Below, in pieces: positions 55,025 to 64,000 of a stretch of DNA of 64,000 nt. The first letter of the stretch is position 1. Every line of letters begins with the position of its first letter. A program made the translations under genes and the position numbers. The notes below the pieces were generated by a model that saw only the letters and a program-made list of their open reading frames with translations, ran no database searches and was not told the DNA's origin. This stretch comes from JACDAE01 sp963717195 (lineage in GTDB: Bacteria; Chloroflexota; Ktedonobacteria; Ktedonobacterales; Ktedonobacteraceae): positions 124,001-188,000 of the forward strand of contig CAVQVR010000019.1 of NCBI GenBank assembly GCA_963717195.1, written 5' to 3'.

Positions 55025-55452
55025 CAAAGACTCCTATCCAATCTCAATCTCAAAAACAATCTCAGCTTTGGCACATCCTGAGACGCTATAGTATCCACAC
55101 CATCATCTACGAACGAGGACACGAGTACAAATAGATCGCTTCTTTTAAATATATCATTACGCGTCCTCGTTCTGCAACTTTCTGGTACAGAAGTCCCCAT
55201 CAGCCGCAGCGTGTAGAAAATAGCGTTTATACCTCTCAGACGAGTGCGACAAATATGTTTTACCTTGTACTGCTAAAAGCAAGCACACCAGAATATATCA
55301 TATTGTATCATGCATCAGAAATGGGCGTGGTCTATCGAGTGCTTGCTGTGTCTTCAGTTTCTATTCACCCAACAAAATTCCGTTGACTTCTATCCCTATC
55401 AATGGTACATAGGTACTTGAACACTCTGACATGCTGCGGAAGGAGTCGCATC
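55025..55452. other. Gene-free interval with a 10-bp inverted repeat
   Basis: 428 bases between divergent genes. GAACGAGGAC (55111-55120) and GTCCTCGTTC (55163-55172) form an inverted repeat with a 42-base spacer. It should hold promoters of both flanking genes. No gene is supported. Confidence 0.4.
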
Positions 55453-56370
55453 TTGGCTACACGAAATACTGGTATTCCAGATAGAAACCGTCACATTCTT
55501 TATGGATTCGCCCTGTTTCTCACAGCAATCTTCTTTTTGCAAACGCTTGTGGGATGCGCTGACTCCTCTTCCCCGGCTAAGCAGGCAACTTCACAGGGAC
55601 AGCATGCACAGTCCTATGGACCAGTAGCGCCAACCCCGACCTTAGCACCATCCGCACTGCACGGACCAACCAATTTTCAGTTGCGTACTCCACTCAACTT
55701 TTCTGCTGTCAACGGCACAAGCACAGATGATAGCGGAAATAGTACGCCAATCGATGCACAAACAATTAAAACGGGTGCTACTACTGAACTTCAAGGCCTC
55801 CTCTTTGAGGTAAACAAGGACAATACTGTCAACGTCTATCTTCCGGGAGACAGCTCTCCTATAAAAGCTCAGGTTACTCAACGCCCCGACGGCAGCACAG
55901 CCATTAACTATACGCAACAGATAACTTCCATCACTATTAACTTTGCTGCCGCCCTGTATAAAGACCAGATTATTGCAAACTATGAGCAGCAATACACCCC
56001 TCTCATCACTGAGAATGCCAACGCAACTGATGTAGTCGTTTCCTTCACAACCCATGTCAGGTGGATATTAGCAAAGCAGATACCCACGGCACCCGATAAT
56101 GGGCAATATCAAATCACGAAGAATGGTGCAGTCGATCTCTCGTGGGACCCAGGGCAGAATGCAGTTGCATATAACGTCTATCGCATATTTCCTGATCAGG
56201 ATCAGCAATTCCAATTGCTGGGCACAGTAAAAAATACGACCTACAACGATAAATCAGCGCAAATCCCACAAAAGCTTTCCACAATGGGGATAGCTTATGC
56301 CATCTTCTCGGTCGGGCCTACGGGTATTGAAAACCCTGTTGATGCGGTTATATCAATAGGTGCACAATAA
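55453..56370 (+). CDS. Secreted lipoprotein with a fibronectin-III-like C-terminus
   Basis: 305 residues from the TTG at 55453, chosen because AAGGAG lies 7 bases upstream and the signal peptide then starts correctly. The signal peptide is FALFLTAIFFLQTLVGC with lipobox LVGC, so the mature protein is lipidated on Cys. A Pro/Ser/Thr-rich linker, a beta-rich middle domain and an Fn3-like end (VDLSWDPGQNAVAYNVYRI) follow. It probably binds a surface ligand; the function is unknown. Confidence 0.8.
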   Translation: MATRNTGIPDRNRHILYGFALFLTAIFFLQTLVGCADSSSPAKQATSQGQHAQSYGPVAPTPTLAPSALHGPTNFQLRTPLNFSAVNGTSTDDSGNSTPIDAQTIKTGATTELQGLLFEVNKDNTVNVYLPGDSSPIKAQVTQRPDGSTAINYTQQITSITINFAAALYKDQIIANYEQQYTPLITENANATDVVVSFTTHVRWILAKQIPTAPDNGQYQITKNGAVDLSWDPGQNAVAYNVYRIFPDQDQQFQLLGTVKNTTYNDKSAQIPQKLSTMGIAYAIFSVGPTGIENPVDAVISIGAQ

Positions 56371-56897
56371 TATACTCTGTTATACTTATATACTTCATTT
56401 GCTATCCAAAGTGACTGGTAAACACATGCTTGATACTATATCCATTGTCGAGGTAGGGGTCCGATTATTTCACGCCCGCCATGCCCGATAAATTCCTCCA
56501 TGTCTGGGTAGGGTCCGATTATTTCACGCCCGCCATGCCCGAATAATGCATTTTGTAACAATCCAACCTCTGATATGCTCTTTAATGGTAAAACCATGAC
56601 AGCAACAGACAGCAACACATCTTGATAGAAATAACCATATATGACTATCCACGACAAAAACAGTATACATCACTCGATTTCTATGTTATAGTATTTTCAG
56701 GGTAACTTAAAACTTTAGTGGTTATATGGTTGGTAGTGAGGTATAAACAAATCATGCATAAATCATTTGTTTCTCCTGCTGAAGCAATACAGCATTTGTC
56801 ACCTCTCCAATACCTGAAGCCACACACGTCTGACCACATGCATGCCAATTGCATCATAACAAAGGTATTGATGGGTATAAAGGAGGTTTTTCAAACA
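56371..56897. other. Gene-free interval with a duplicated 36-bp repeat
   Basis: 527 bases. Two near-identical copies, 56452-56488 and 56507-56542 (GGTAGGG(G)TCCGATTATTTC then ACGCCCGCCATGCCCGA), are separated by about 18 bases. They belong to the dispersed family also seen at 35.1, 37.1 and 54.0 kb. The rest is AT-rich and probably holds the promoter of the downstream gene. Confidence 0.6.
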
Positions 56898-58010
56898 ATG
56901 ACAAACACCATCGCATCTCATGAGCCATCGACTCAAGATCTTTTATCCCTTTCCGAGATGATCGAGCCCCAATCGGCCAATGATAACCGCTTGATACGGC
57001 TCTGGAATACGCTTACTGCTATTCCGCAAGTCCCGTCAACCGGGCAACTTGCGCATCGAGAAGCCGCACGTCAATCGCAATTGACCAGTAATGTCCTGTT
57101 CTTCTTTACTGTCACGGTTATAGCGCTGCTTCCAGCCTGTTTCTTTGCCCCAGGACACGCCTACTTCTGGTTGGATCTGGGATTGGCGGCGGCGTCTTTC
57201 CTCGCTCTGGTTCTCAATCGGAAAGGATATACACTCGCTGCCGGGATCCTTATCAATCTTACGGGCTTCCTGATCCTGACGATTGCCCTTTTTACAACCG
57301 TCCCATTTGACGAAACAACACTGCAGGGATACGACATGTATGTCATTGTGGAGCTCCTGGCAGTTTCATTATTACCCATGCGCAGCATCTTCCTCGTCGC
57401 AGCAATGAGTACGGTAGCCATCCTTGGCACGTTAGTCTATATGCCTCACACTGCCGTACTTAACATGGATCTCCATGATCGCCTCCTGATTATCATAGCA
57501 CGGCCTGTTGGTACGCTATTCCTGGTGGCAGGCGTTGCTTACATACTGGCTTCCACCATGGTAAAAGCCATCAAGCGTGCAGATCGTGCAGAGTTCATTG
57601 CCCAACTACAGCACGAAATTGCCGAACAGAAACGCGAACTTGATACAGGCATACAGCAAATCTTGCAAACTCATGTAGCTGTTGCGAACGGATCCTTGCA
57701 AACCCGTGCACCTCTCGCGCAGGATAACATGCTCTGGCAGATCGCGCGAGCATTAAATAACCTGCTCATACGCTACCAACGAGCAGCACAGGCAGAAGCG
57801 AATCTTCATCGTGTTGATCAGATAGTAGCCTACTACGTTAGCACTATTCAGCACGCTGAGCAGAAGCACCAGGTTCCTATCTTGCCCCTTGCACACTCCA
57901 ATATTGATCCTTTAATTGCAGCGCTCCAGGGCAAGACGTTCGGCAACAGCCGGGTAGTCTCGCGTGTTTCTACCCCGCGAACTATTCATGAAGCATTCAT
58001 AAAAGAATAA
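56898..58010 (+). CDS. Multi-span membrane sensor-like protein
   Basis: 370 residues from the ATG at 56898 (AAAGGAGG 11 bases upstream); in-frame ATGs at 56871 and 56718 are possible alternatives. Six transmembrane helices (about 65-225) are followed by a HAMP-like coiled coil (EFIAQLQHEIAEQKRELDTG) and a helical domain (~250-350). No kinase, cyclase or GGDEF domain is present. It ends 14 bases before the PKS, so it may be part of the PKS transcript as a regulatory or membrane factor. Confidence 0.75.
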   Translation: MTNTIASHEPSTQDLLSLSEMIEPQSANDNRLIRLWNTLTAIPQVPSTGQLAHREAARQSQLTSNVLFFFTVTVIALLPACFFAPGHAYFWLDLGLAAASFLALVLNRKGYTLAAGILINLTGFLILTIALFTTVPFDETTLQGYDMYVIVELLAVSLLPMRSIFLVAAMSTVAILGTLVYMPHTAVLNMDLHDRLLIIIARPVGTLFLVAGVAYILASTMVKAIKRADRAEFIAQLQHEIAEQKRELDTGIQQILQTHVAVANGSLQTRAPLAQDNMLWQIARALNNLLIRYQRAAQAEANLHRVDQIVAYYVSTIQHAEQKHQVPILPLAHSNIDPLIAALQGKTFGNSRVVSRVSTPRTIHEAFIKE

Positions 58011-58024
58011 TCATCGGAGGATAT

Positions 58025-61000
58025 ATGGAATCAATTGCTATCGTTGGCATAGGCTGCCGTTTTCCCGGTGCCTCAGATCCACACGCATTCTGGAGACTTA
58101 TGTGTAATGGCACCGACGCGATTACAGAGGTTCCGCACGACCGCTACGACATCAATGCGGTGTATGACCCACGTCCTGGCACTCCTGGCAAAGTGATGAG
58201 CCGCAAGGGAGGCTTCTTAGACCAGGTTGACCAGTTTGACGCCACATTTTTTGGCCTTTCGCCGCGCGAAGCCTCACGCATGGATCCACAGCATCGGTTG
58301 CTACTTGAGGTCGCATGGGAAGCGATGGAAGATGCAGGCCTGGTGCCAGAGAAACTAACTGATGAAATCGCCGGTGTCTTTATCGGCATCATAACAGGTG
58401 ATTATTGGGACTGGCAGTTCCACAATCCTGCCGACCTTGATGTCTACAGCACTGCTGGAAGTGCACGTAGCGGTGCCGCGGGTCGCATTTCTTACGCTCT
58501 CGGACTACGAGGGGTGAGCGTGGCGCTGGATGCGGCCTGCTCTTCTTCATTAGTCGCGGTACACCTCGCCTGCCAGAGCTTGCGTACGGGTTCATCCACA
58601 ATGGCACTGGCGGGCGGTGTGAATATCATCCTCAATCCTGACCACACAATCGGGTTTTCGCAGGGAAGAATGATGGCTCCGGATGGGCACTGCAAAGCGT
58701 TCGACGCACAGGCCGATGGCTACGTGCGTAGCGAAGGTGCGGGTGTAGTGGTGTTAAAATTGCTTTCACGCGCTCTTGCCGATGGAGACCCGATCTACGC
58801 AGTCATCCGTGGGAGCGCCTCTAATAACGATGGACGCTGTGAATTGTTTATGGCTCCCAGCGTGGAAGGGCAGCAGGCCGGGCTGCGACAGGCCTACCGT
58901 GACGCGGGTGTTGATCCATTGGATGTACAATATGTCGAGGCACATGGTACGGGAACCAGCGTAGGTGATCCTGTGGAGATCAAGGCTCTGGGAAGTATAT
59001 TGTGTGAGGGACGATCAGCAGATGATCCATTACTCGTTGGCTCAGTTAAAACTAACATCGGCCACACTGAAGGTGCCGCCGGGCTGGCCGGATTAATTAA
59101 GGTCGCGCTCTGCCTCAAACACAAAATGATCCCGCCCAACCTGCATTTCCACCAGCCCAATCCAGCAATCCCGTGGCAGGACTACGCACTGAGAATTCCA
59201 ACGCAACTGACACCGTGGCCACAGAGCGGCGCTCCATGCATAGCAGGAGTCAGCAGCTTTGGCATTGCGGGAACCAATGCTCATATCGTGCTAGAAGAGG
59301 CCCCAAAATCAATACAGTTAGCTACAGAACAAGACAGTTCCCAACCCACGACGCACCTCCTGACCTTATCTGCTCAGACTCATGAGGGATTGAAAGATCT
59401 GGCACATAGTTATATGCAACATCTGGTGGAGGAAGAGTACGCCGATCAGGTACTGCGTGATATCTGTTACATGACCAATCTGCACAGAACGCATCACGAC
59501 TACCGGCTGGCAGTCATCACCCGTTCACGGCAGGATACTCACAACAAACTAGAGACCTTCCTACATGATGAGGCAGGTCTGGAGCTAATCAGCGGGCACA
59601 GAAGCGTCAACAAGCAGCGAAAGATCGCCTGGATTTTCCCCGGTCAGGGCTCACAATGGCCGGGCATGGGGCGCGATCTGCTGGAACAGGAACCGGTTTT
59701 TCGCGCAGCTATCGAGGAGTGTGATCGTGCAATAAGCACTTATGTTGACTGGTCGCTGCTTGATCAGTTGCAGGCCGACGAGGAACACGCTGATCTGAAG
59801 AACATCGATGTGATCCAGCCAGTACTCTTTGCAATCGAAGTGGCCCTGGCCGCACTCTGGCGCTCCTGGGGTATCGAACCCGACGCCGTCGTGGGTCACT
59901 CCATGGGCGAGGTAGCCGCAGCTTATGTAGCCGGGGCACTCAGTCTGGATGATGCCGCCTGGATCATCTGCTCCCGTAGCAAGTTGCTTCTCCGCACCAG
60001 AGGCAAGGGAGCAATGGCTGCCGTAGACCTCCCACTTGACCAGGCAAAGGCAATCGTCACTGACTACGAGGGGCAGGTTTCTGTGGCAGTGAACAATAGC
60101 CCACGTTCGACAGTATTATCTGGCGATCCAGAAGCGCTCAGTGAAATACTGGACACTCTTTCGCGCGATGGCGTATTTGGCCGCCTCATCAACGTAGATG
60201 TCGCCTCACATAGTCCACAGATGGATCAGTTGCACGATGACTTGCTCATGCTCATGCAACGCGTGCAGCCACGCAGGACAGAGCTTCCAATGTATTCAAC
60301 TGTTCACGGTCGCCTCGTAGATGGTAACGAACTCTCCGCCAGCTACTGGGTCGACAATCTACGCGAACCAGTGCTCTTCCTTACAGCTATACAGAACCTG
60401 CTGGAAGATGACTTCGACATTTTCATGGAGATGAGCCCCCATCCAATCCTGGTCGGCCCAATCAGACAGACCATCGAGCACAGCGAAAAGTCAGGGCTGG
60501 CCCTTGCATCGATGCGACGCGATGAGGCAGGGCGCGACGTAATGCTGGCTACGCTTGGCAACCTTTACACCCGTGGATGCGAACCGAATTGGTCCCGGCT
60601 GTATCTCAACGGAGGGCATCACGTCTCCCTGCCTGGCTATCCCTGGCAACGCCAACGCCATTGGAACTCGACACTTGATCGTCCTCAATCAACGTCCTCG
60701 ACACGACGCAACAACGGCATGGGGCATCCCATCCTGGGCACGAGCACGCAGTCAGCCTTACACTCTATGACGTACTTCTGGACAACCGACATGAATACTG
60801 AGATCTTCCCTTATCTAAGCGAACACTGTGTACATGACATACCAGTACTCCCCTGCGCAGCATACATCGAGTTGGCTCTGGCAGCAGCGACTGAGGTCTT
60901 CGGAGCACAACGCTTTAGTATAGAGGATCTTGAGCTCAAAAAAGCTCTCTTCTTCCCTAAAGGGATCACCCAGACCCTACAAGTAATTCTGACGCAAGAG

Positions 61001-63454
61001 GCAGCAGCAGGGAAGATAACCCTGCACTTCTTCAGTACTCAGGCCATACAGAACAAACGAGAGGCTGAGTGGATACTTCACGCCAGCGCAACCGTACGAC
61101 GCGAGAAGGAACCCATTACAAAAGAGGAGATCATTCACCCTGCACCGGAGCAGGTTCAGCGTGAGTGGACGCTGGCGATGGAGGCCGAGCCCTATTATCA
61201 GGGTTTGCGGGGTCGCGGCATTCAGCATGGTCCACTCTTTCAGGGTGTGACGCATGTCTGGCGGCATCCGGATGAGGTGATGACGCATCTTACTATTCCA
61301 ACGGGCGTGACGAACGACTCGTCCAACTACCAGATTCACCCGGCGCTGATCAATTCCTTCTTGCAAGGTATCATACCGTTTCTTCCGGAAGAGCAAGAGG
61401 AGGTTGCATACGTACCCGTAGCAGTGAAGCGGATCAAATTTCACCAGAGACCAGAGCCTGGCAGTAAGCTCTGGACGCATGCAATTGTTCAACATGCAAT
61501 TGTTCAACATGCAATTGTTCAAAAAGAGAAAAACAGCGCTCAAAGTACCCTTGAGGGTGACATAATTCTGCTCGATGAGCAAGGGCAGGTGCTGCTGGAA
61601 GTACTAGGATGCCGCTTACAATCGCTGGATGGTGAGACACCAGATTTCGTACGCCAGCGTCTGAATCAGCTCCTGTACACCATCAAGTGGGAAGCGCAGA
61701 TCCATAACAGGCGACGCGAGAAGAGATCACCACGTAAAAACTGGCTGGTCTTCAGCGAGAACGACGGGATTGGGCAGCGATTGGTGAAACACTTACGAAA
61801 CAGTGGTGCAGATTGTGTGATAGTAACCACAGGCCAGTCTTACAAGCAGGTTGGAAAACAGCATTATGAACTCTCTCCACAAGCTCCAGCAGAGTTCGAC
61901 CAACTTTTCGCAGAGTTATCCTATCAGAGCAATGAGCAAGCTTTCGGCATTGTGTATCTGTGGGGTATGCAGGCACTATCGATAAACAAGAACATACAGC
62001 AACCCTTGCACGTCGACCATGATCTGGCAAGCATCGGTGTCATGCACTTAATCCAGGCACTGGCAGCAGCAAAACAAGAGAGATCTCCTCGGCTCTGGCT
62101 GGTAACGAGCGGAGTCCATGCTATCAAAGAGCAAGATCGGACGACTGGACTGTTGCAAGCACCACTGTGGGGATTGGGACGTGTGATCGTCTATGAGCAC
62201 CAAAATCTGCATTGCACCTTAATCGATCTAGAAGCGGCACCTTCAGAGGTTTGCCTTGCAGCACTCTGTAAGGAAATCTGGTCTGATGAAGAAGAGGACG
62301 AGGTTGTGCTGCGCGGAGAGAGGCGCTACGTAGCCAGACTAGCCCACTACACGTTACCAGATAAACAGGTGCAGGAAGAGCTTCTCTTCCGCTCCGATGG
62401 TACCTACTTAATTACAGGAGGACTGGGCGGCGTAGGTCTGCGCACGGCTCAATGGATGGTCGAGCAGGGCGCGAGGCATCTTGTACTCATGGGGCGCCGA
62501 GGGATTCCTGAGGAAGCCAAAGCATCGCTAAAGATCATGCATGAGGCTGGCGCGAACGTGTGTGTAGTGAAAGGAGATGTCGCGCGAGAAGATGATCTGG
62601 AGAATGCGCTGGCCCGTATACGACGTGAGATGCCACCACTACGCGGTGTCTTTCACTCCGCCGTCGTGCTAGATGATAGCACCCTGCTGCAACTAAGCCA
62701 TGAGCGCTTTCTAGGCGTGATGCCACCCAAAGTAGATGGAGCCTGGAATCTCCATCGCCTGACGCTGGATGAGCCACTGGACTATTTTGTCCTGTTCTCT
62801 TCGGCGGCTTCGCTGATCGGTTCACCTGGTCAAGGGAACTATGCGGCGGCTAATGCATTTATGGATATGTTGGCTCACTATCGCAGGCAACAAGGCTATC
62901 CAGCTCTCTGCATCAACTGGGGCCGCTGGGGTGAGGTCGGTCAGGCCATGAAAGAAAAGCGGGGTGAGCGCCTGGACGCCCGTGGTTTCGCAAGTATGAA
63001 GCCCAAAGAAGGGCTGGCAATCCTGGGAACCCTGCTACATCAGAGTCCACCGCAGATTGGTGCGATGTCATTTAACCTGCCTAAATGGAGTCAGTTCTAC
63101 CCCGATCTGACCCGATCCTCGCTCTTCGCTCACCTGATCGAAGAAAATGGAGCAAAGGAAGAGAATGAAACAAGAGCATATCTGACGAGCGAGATGCTGA
63201 CCAATCTGGACGATGTGCAGCGTAAGCCTCTGCTGACGCAGTATCTCAGCGACCAGATTGCCAAAGTGCTGGGTCACGCTTCTCTCAGACTCGATGCTCA
63301 TCAACAGCTCAACCGATTAGGCATCAATTCTTTGATGTCGGTCGAACTAAAAAATCGCATCGGATCAGATCTAAATGTAGTCACTCCGGTCACGACGTTC
63401 CTGCAAGGCACTACCTTTGAACAGCTCATCACCCAGATTATGGAGCGTATCTAG
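58025..63454 (+). CDS. Type I polyketide synthase, single module KS-AT-DH-KR-ACP
   Basis: 1809 residues; CGGAGG lies 4 bases before the ATG. KS (1-425): Cys172 in DAACSSS, His307 in EAHGTGT, His347 in KTNIGHTEG. AT (535-850): Ser626 in VVGHSMGE, with VASH at 726-729 favouring methylmalonyl-CoA over malonyl-CoA. DH (905-1180): His934 is present, but the motif is HxxxDxxxxP and the usual catalytic Asp in HPALxD is Asn1110, so DH is probably inactive. A structural KR subdomain is followed by the catalytic KR: GGLGGVG (1465-1471), K1569, S1592/1593, Y1606, LDD motif at 1549-1551 (B-type). ACP: Ser1769 in GINSLMSVEL. There is no ER or thioesterase. The gene may act iteratively or load a downstream ligase product. 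Confidence 0.97.
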   Translation: MESIAIVGIGCRFPGASDPHAFWRLMCNGTDAITEVPHDRYDINAVYDPRPGTPGKVMSRKGGFLDQVDQFDATFFGLSPREASRMDPQHRLLLEVAWEAMEDAGLVPEKLTDEIAGVFIGIITGDYWDWQFHNPADLDVYSTAGSARSGAAGRISYALGLRGVSVALDAACSSSLVAVHLACQSLRTGSSTMALAGGVNIILNPDHTIGFSQGRMMAPDGHCKAFDAQADGYVRSEGAGVVVLKLLSRALADGDPIYAVIRGSASNNDGRCELFMAPSVEGQQAGLRQAYRDAGVDPLDVQYVEAHGTGTSVGDPVEIKALGSILCEGRSADDPLLVGSVKTNIGHTEGAAGLAGLIKVALCLKHKMIPPNLHFHQPNPAIPWQDYALRIPTQLTPWPQSGAPCIAGVSSFGIAGTNAHIVLEEAPKSIQLATEQDSSQPTTHLLTLSAQTHEGLKDLAHSYMQHLVEEEYADQVLRDICYMTNLHRTHHDYRLAVITRSRQDTHNKLETFLHDEAGLELISGHRSVNKQRKIAWIFPGQGSQWPGMGRDLLEQEPVFRAAIEECDRAISTYVDWSLLDQLQADEEHADLKNIDVIQPVLFAIEVALAALWRSWGIEPDAVVGHSMGEVAAAYVAGALSLDDAAWIICSRSKLLLRTRGKGAMAAVDLPLDQAKAIVTDYEGQVSVAVNNSPRSTVLSGDPEALSEILDTLSRDGVFGRLINVDVASHSPQMDQLHDDLLMLMQRVQPRRTELPMYSTVHGRLVDGNELSASYWVDNLREPVLFLTAIQNLLEDDFDIFMEMSPHPILVGPIRQTIEHSEKSGLALASMRRDEAGRDVMLATLGNLYTRGCEPNWSRLYLNGGHHVSLPGYPWQRQRHWNSTLDRPQSTSSTRRNNGMGHPILGTSTQSALHSMTYFWTTDMNTEIFPYLSEHCVHDIPVLPCAAYIELALAAATEVFGAQRFSIEDLELKKALFFPKGITQTLQVILTQEAAAGKITLHFFSTQAIQNKREAEWILHASATVRREKEPITKEEIIHPAPEQVQREWTLAMEAEPYYQGLRGRGIQHGPLFQGVTHVWRHPDEVMTHLTIPTGVTNDSSNYQIHPALINSFLQGIIPFLPEEQEEVAYVPVAVKRIKFHQRPEPGSKLWTHAIVQHAIVQHAIVQKEKNSAQSTLEGDIILLDEQGQVLLEVLGCRLQSLDGETPDFVRQRLNQLLYTIKWEAQIHNRRREKRSPRKNWLVFSENDGIGQRLVKHLRNSGADCVIVTTGQSYKQVGKQHYELSPQAPAEFDQLFAELSYQSNEQAFGIVYLWGMQALSINKNIQQPLHVDHDLASIGVMHLIQALAAAKQERSPRLWLVTSGVHAIKEQDRTTGLLQAPLWGLGRVIVYEHQNLHCTLIDLEAAPSEVCLAALCKEIWSDEEEDEVVLRGERRYVARLAHYTLPDKQVQEELLFRSDGTYLITGGLGGVGLRTAQWMVEQGARHLVLMGRRGIPEEAKASLKIMHEAGANVCVVKGDVAREDDLENALARIRREMPPLRGVFHSAVVLDDSTLLQLSHERFLGVMPPKVDGAWNLHRLTLDEPLDYFVLFSSAASLIGSPGQGNYAAANAFMDMLAHYRRQQGYPALCINWGRWGEVGQAMKEKRGERLDARGFASMKPKEGLAILGTLLHQSPPQIGAMSFNLPKWSQFYPDLTRSSLFAHLIEENGAKEENETRAYLTSEMLTNLDDVQRKPLLTQYLSDQIAKVLGHASLRLDAHQQLNRLGINSLMSVELKNRIGSDLNVVTPVTTFLQGTTFEQLITQIMERI
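61478..61522. repeat. Three exact 15-bp tandem repeats in the PKS gene
   Basis: CATGCAATTGTTCAA is repeated three times without change and encodes HAIVQ three times at about residues 1152-1166, in the linker between DH and KR. Confidence 0.9.
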
Positions 63455-63470
63455 ATATTGATATGTAAAG

Positions 63471-63513
63471 GCGCGAACGAGGTCCATAGATACCTGGACT
63501 CCGTTTGCGCCGT
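63471..63513 (+). terminator. Imperfect hairpin after the PKS
   Basis: GGCGCGAACGAGGTCCA pairs with its near-complement (14 of 17) around an 8-base loop. There is no U-run, so termination is uncertain. Confidence 0.4.
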
Positions 63514-63661
63514 GTAAGATTCGCTCTATAGAATAGGCAATGATAAGAGTCTATTACCCGCGTGAAGCCAGGAAGCGTAGGGATGGCACAAGTTTATACA
63601 GAAGTTGTTCCATCATTCTATGACTATAAGATACGCAGAAAATGAAGAAGGACGGTGTGAT

Positions 63662-63787
63662 ATGATAAGCATCGAAAGTTCGATAAAGGGAAGAGCGAAT
63701 GCAGGGAGAAAACGGCATGTCGTTGGTCAAAACCTTAACCGTCCTGCGATGCGTCCCCTTTTAAGCGTTATTCCTCCAGCCAGATAG
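63662..63787 (+). CDS. Possible small ORF between the PKS and ligase
   Basis: 41 residues from an ATG preceded by AAGGACGG, basic and Pro-rich (NLNRPAMRPLLSVIPPAR). It ends just before the ligase Shine-Dalgarno. No homology is recognised and it may be spurious. The rest of 63455-63799 shows only the hairpin at 63471-63513. Confidence 0.25.
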   Translation: MISIESSIKGRANAGRKRHVVGQNLNRPAMRPLLSVIPPAR

Positions 63788-63799
63788 AGGGGTTCTTCC

Positions 63800-64000
63800 A
63801 TGGACTCGATAGTTGAGGCAGTATCTCGGTACGCACAACAGTATCCACAGCGCCCGGCTATCTTTTTCGAGGACCGGGCTATCAGTTACGCACACCTGTA
63901 TAGAGATGTCGCACATTTCGCCCAGGCGCTCGTCGCGTGGGGAATGCAGCCTGGGGAGCGTGTCGCCATCTTCCTCGACAACTGCCCTGAGTTCGTCGTT
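63800..64000 (+). CDS. AMP-dependent acyl-CoA synthetase/fatty-acyl-AMP ligase, N-terminus
   Basis: 67 residues are visible; the gene runs off the window. The start follows GAGGGG 8 bases upstream. The pattern DSIVEAVSRYAQQYPQRPAI, FEDRAISYAHLYRDV and QPGERVAIFLDNCPEFVV is the standard ANL-superfamily N-terminus. Lying downstream of the PKS, it probably activates a fatty acid or product for the same pathway. Confidence 0.88.
   Translation, partial: MDSIVEAVSRYAQQYPQRPAIFFEDRAISYAHLYRDVAHFAQALVAWGMQPGERVAIFLDNCPEFVV

Overview
The window looks like chromosomal DNA of a large-genome, soil-type member of the Chloroflexota, most likely a Ktedonobacteria relative. This is an inference from moderate GC, frequent TTG/GTG starts backed by strong Shine-Dalgarno sequences, an XRE/NB-ARC regulator fragment, pentapeptide-repeat proteins, a type I polyketide synthase and many short dispersed repeats. 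I ran no database search.

Layout. 0-6 kb is a decaying accessory region: a truncated replication-protein-like gene abutting a truncated tyrosine recombinase, an inositol-monophosphatase pseudogene, an XRE regulator behind a perfect palindrome, a SLATT/DUF4231-like membrane protein, a 155-bp hairpin, an IS4-like MITE with a 10-bp target duplication, and a DUF262-HNH nuclease gene with two frameshifts. 6-10 kb holds small metabolic genes (DUF1801, a hydrolase remnant, cytochrome P450, DUF1697, SnoaL-like). 10-26 kb is core-like: a PAS/MEDS histidine kinase, MsrA, an EamA transporter, a DedA protein, LexA, a bifunctional-nuclease-domain protein, GltX, a CPBP protease, a UDP-glucuronate decarboxylase-like enzyme and an LPG-synthase/flippase-type membrane protein. 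26-33 kb has a secreted protein, a broken XRE/NB-ARC gene and a three-gene ABC exporter whose long permease carries an M1-peptidase-like domain without its zinc motif. 33-40 kb holds rpsU, ybeY, a frameshifted dgkA, efp, a THUMP methyltransferase, a helical-repeat protein and an operon of cytidine deaminase plus an alpha/alpha-toroid membrane protein.

The most notable region is 40.6-50.4 kb, a compact Tn7-like transposon on the minus strand. It has a fused TnsA-TnsB transposase, a TnsC ATPase and three tandem TniQ paralogues in one overlapping operon. A pentapeptide-repeat protein lies on each side, and related 20-bp repeats resembling TnsB sites lie at both margins. No Cas gene or CRISPR array is visible. 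The TnsA domain lacks the expected catalytic lysine, and the last ~140 residues of TnsB are separated by a -1 shift at a T6 run. The working hypothesis is a CRISPR-independent Tn7-like element in which three TniQ proteins give alternative target choices.

50.4-64 kb resumes chromosomal genes: MerR regulator, MFS exporter, lipoate-ligase-like protein, PIG-L deacetylase, a C39-like membrane protein, a lipoprotein, then a membrane sensor-like protein 15 bp upstream of a single-module PKS (KS-AT-DH-KR-ACP) and the start of an acyl-CoA/acyl-AMP ligase, together the start of a polyketide or lipid cluster.
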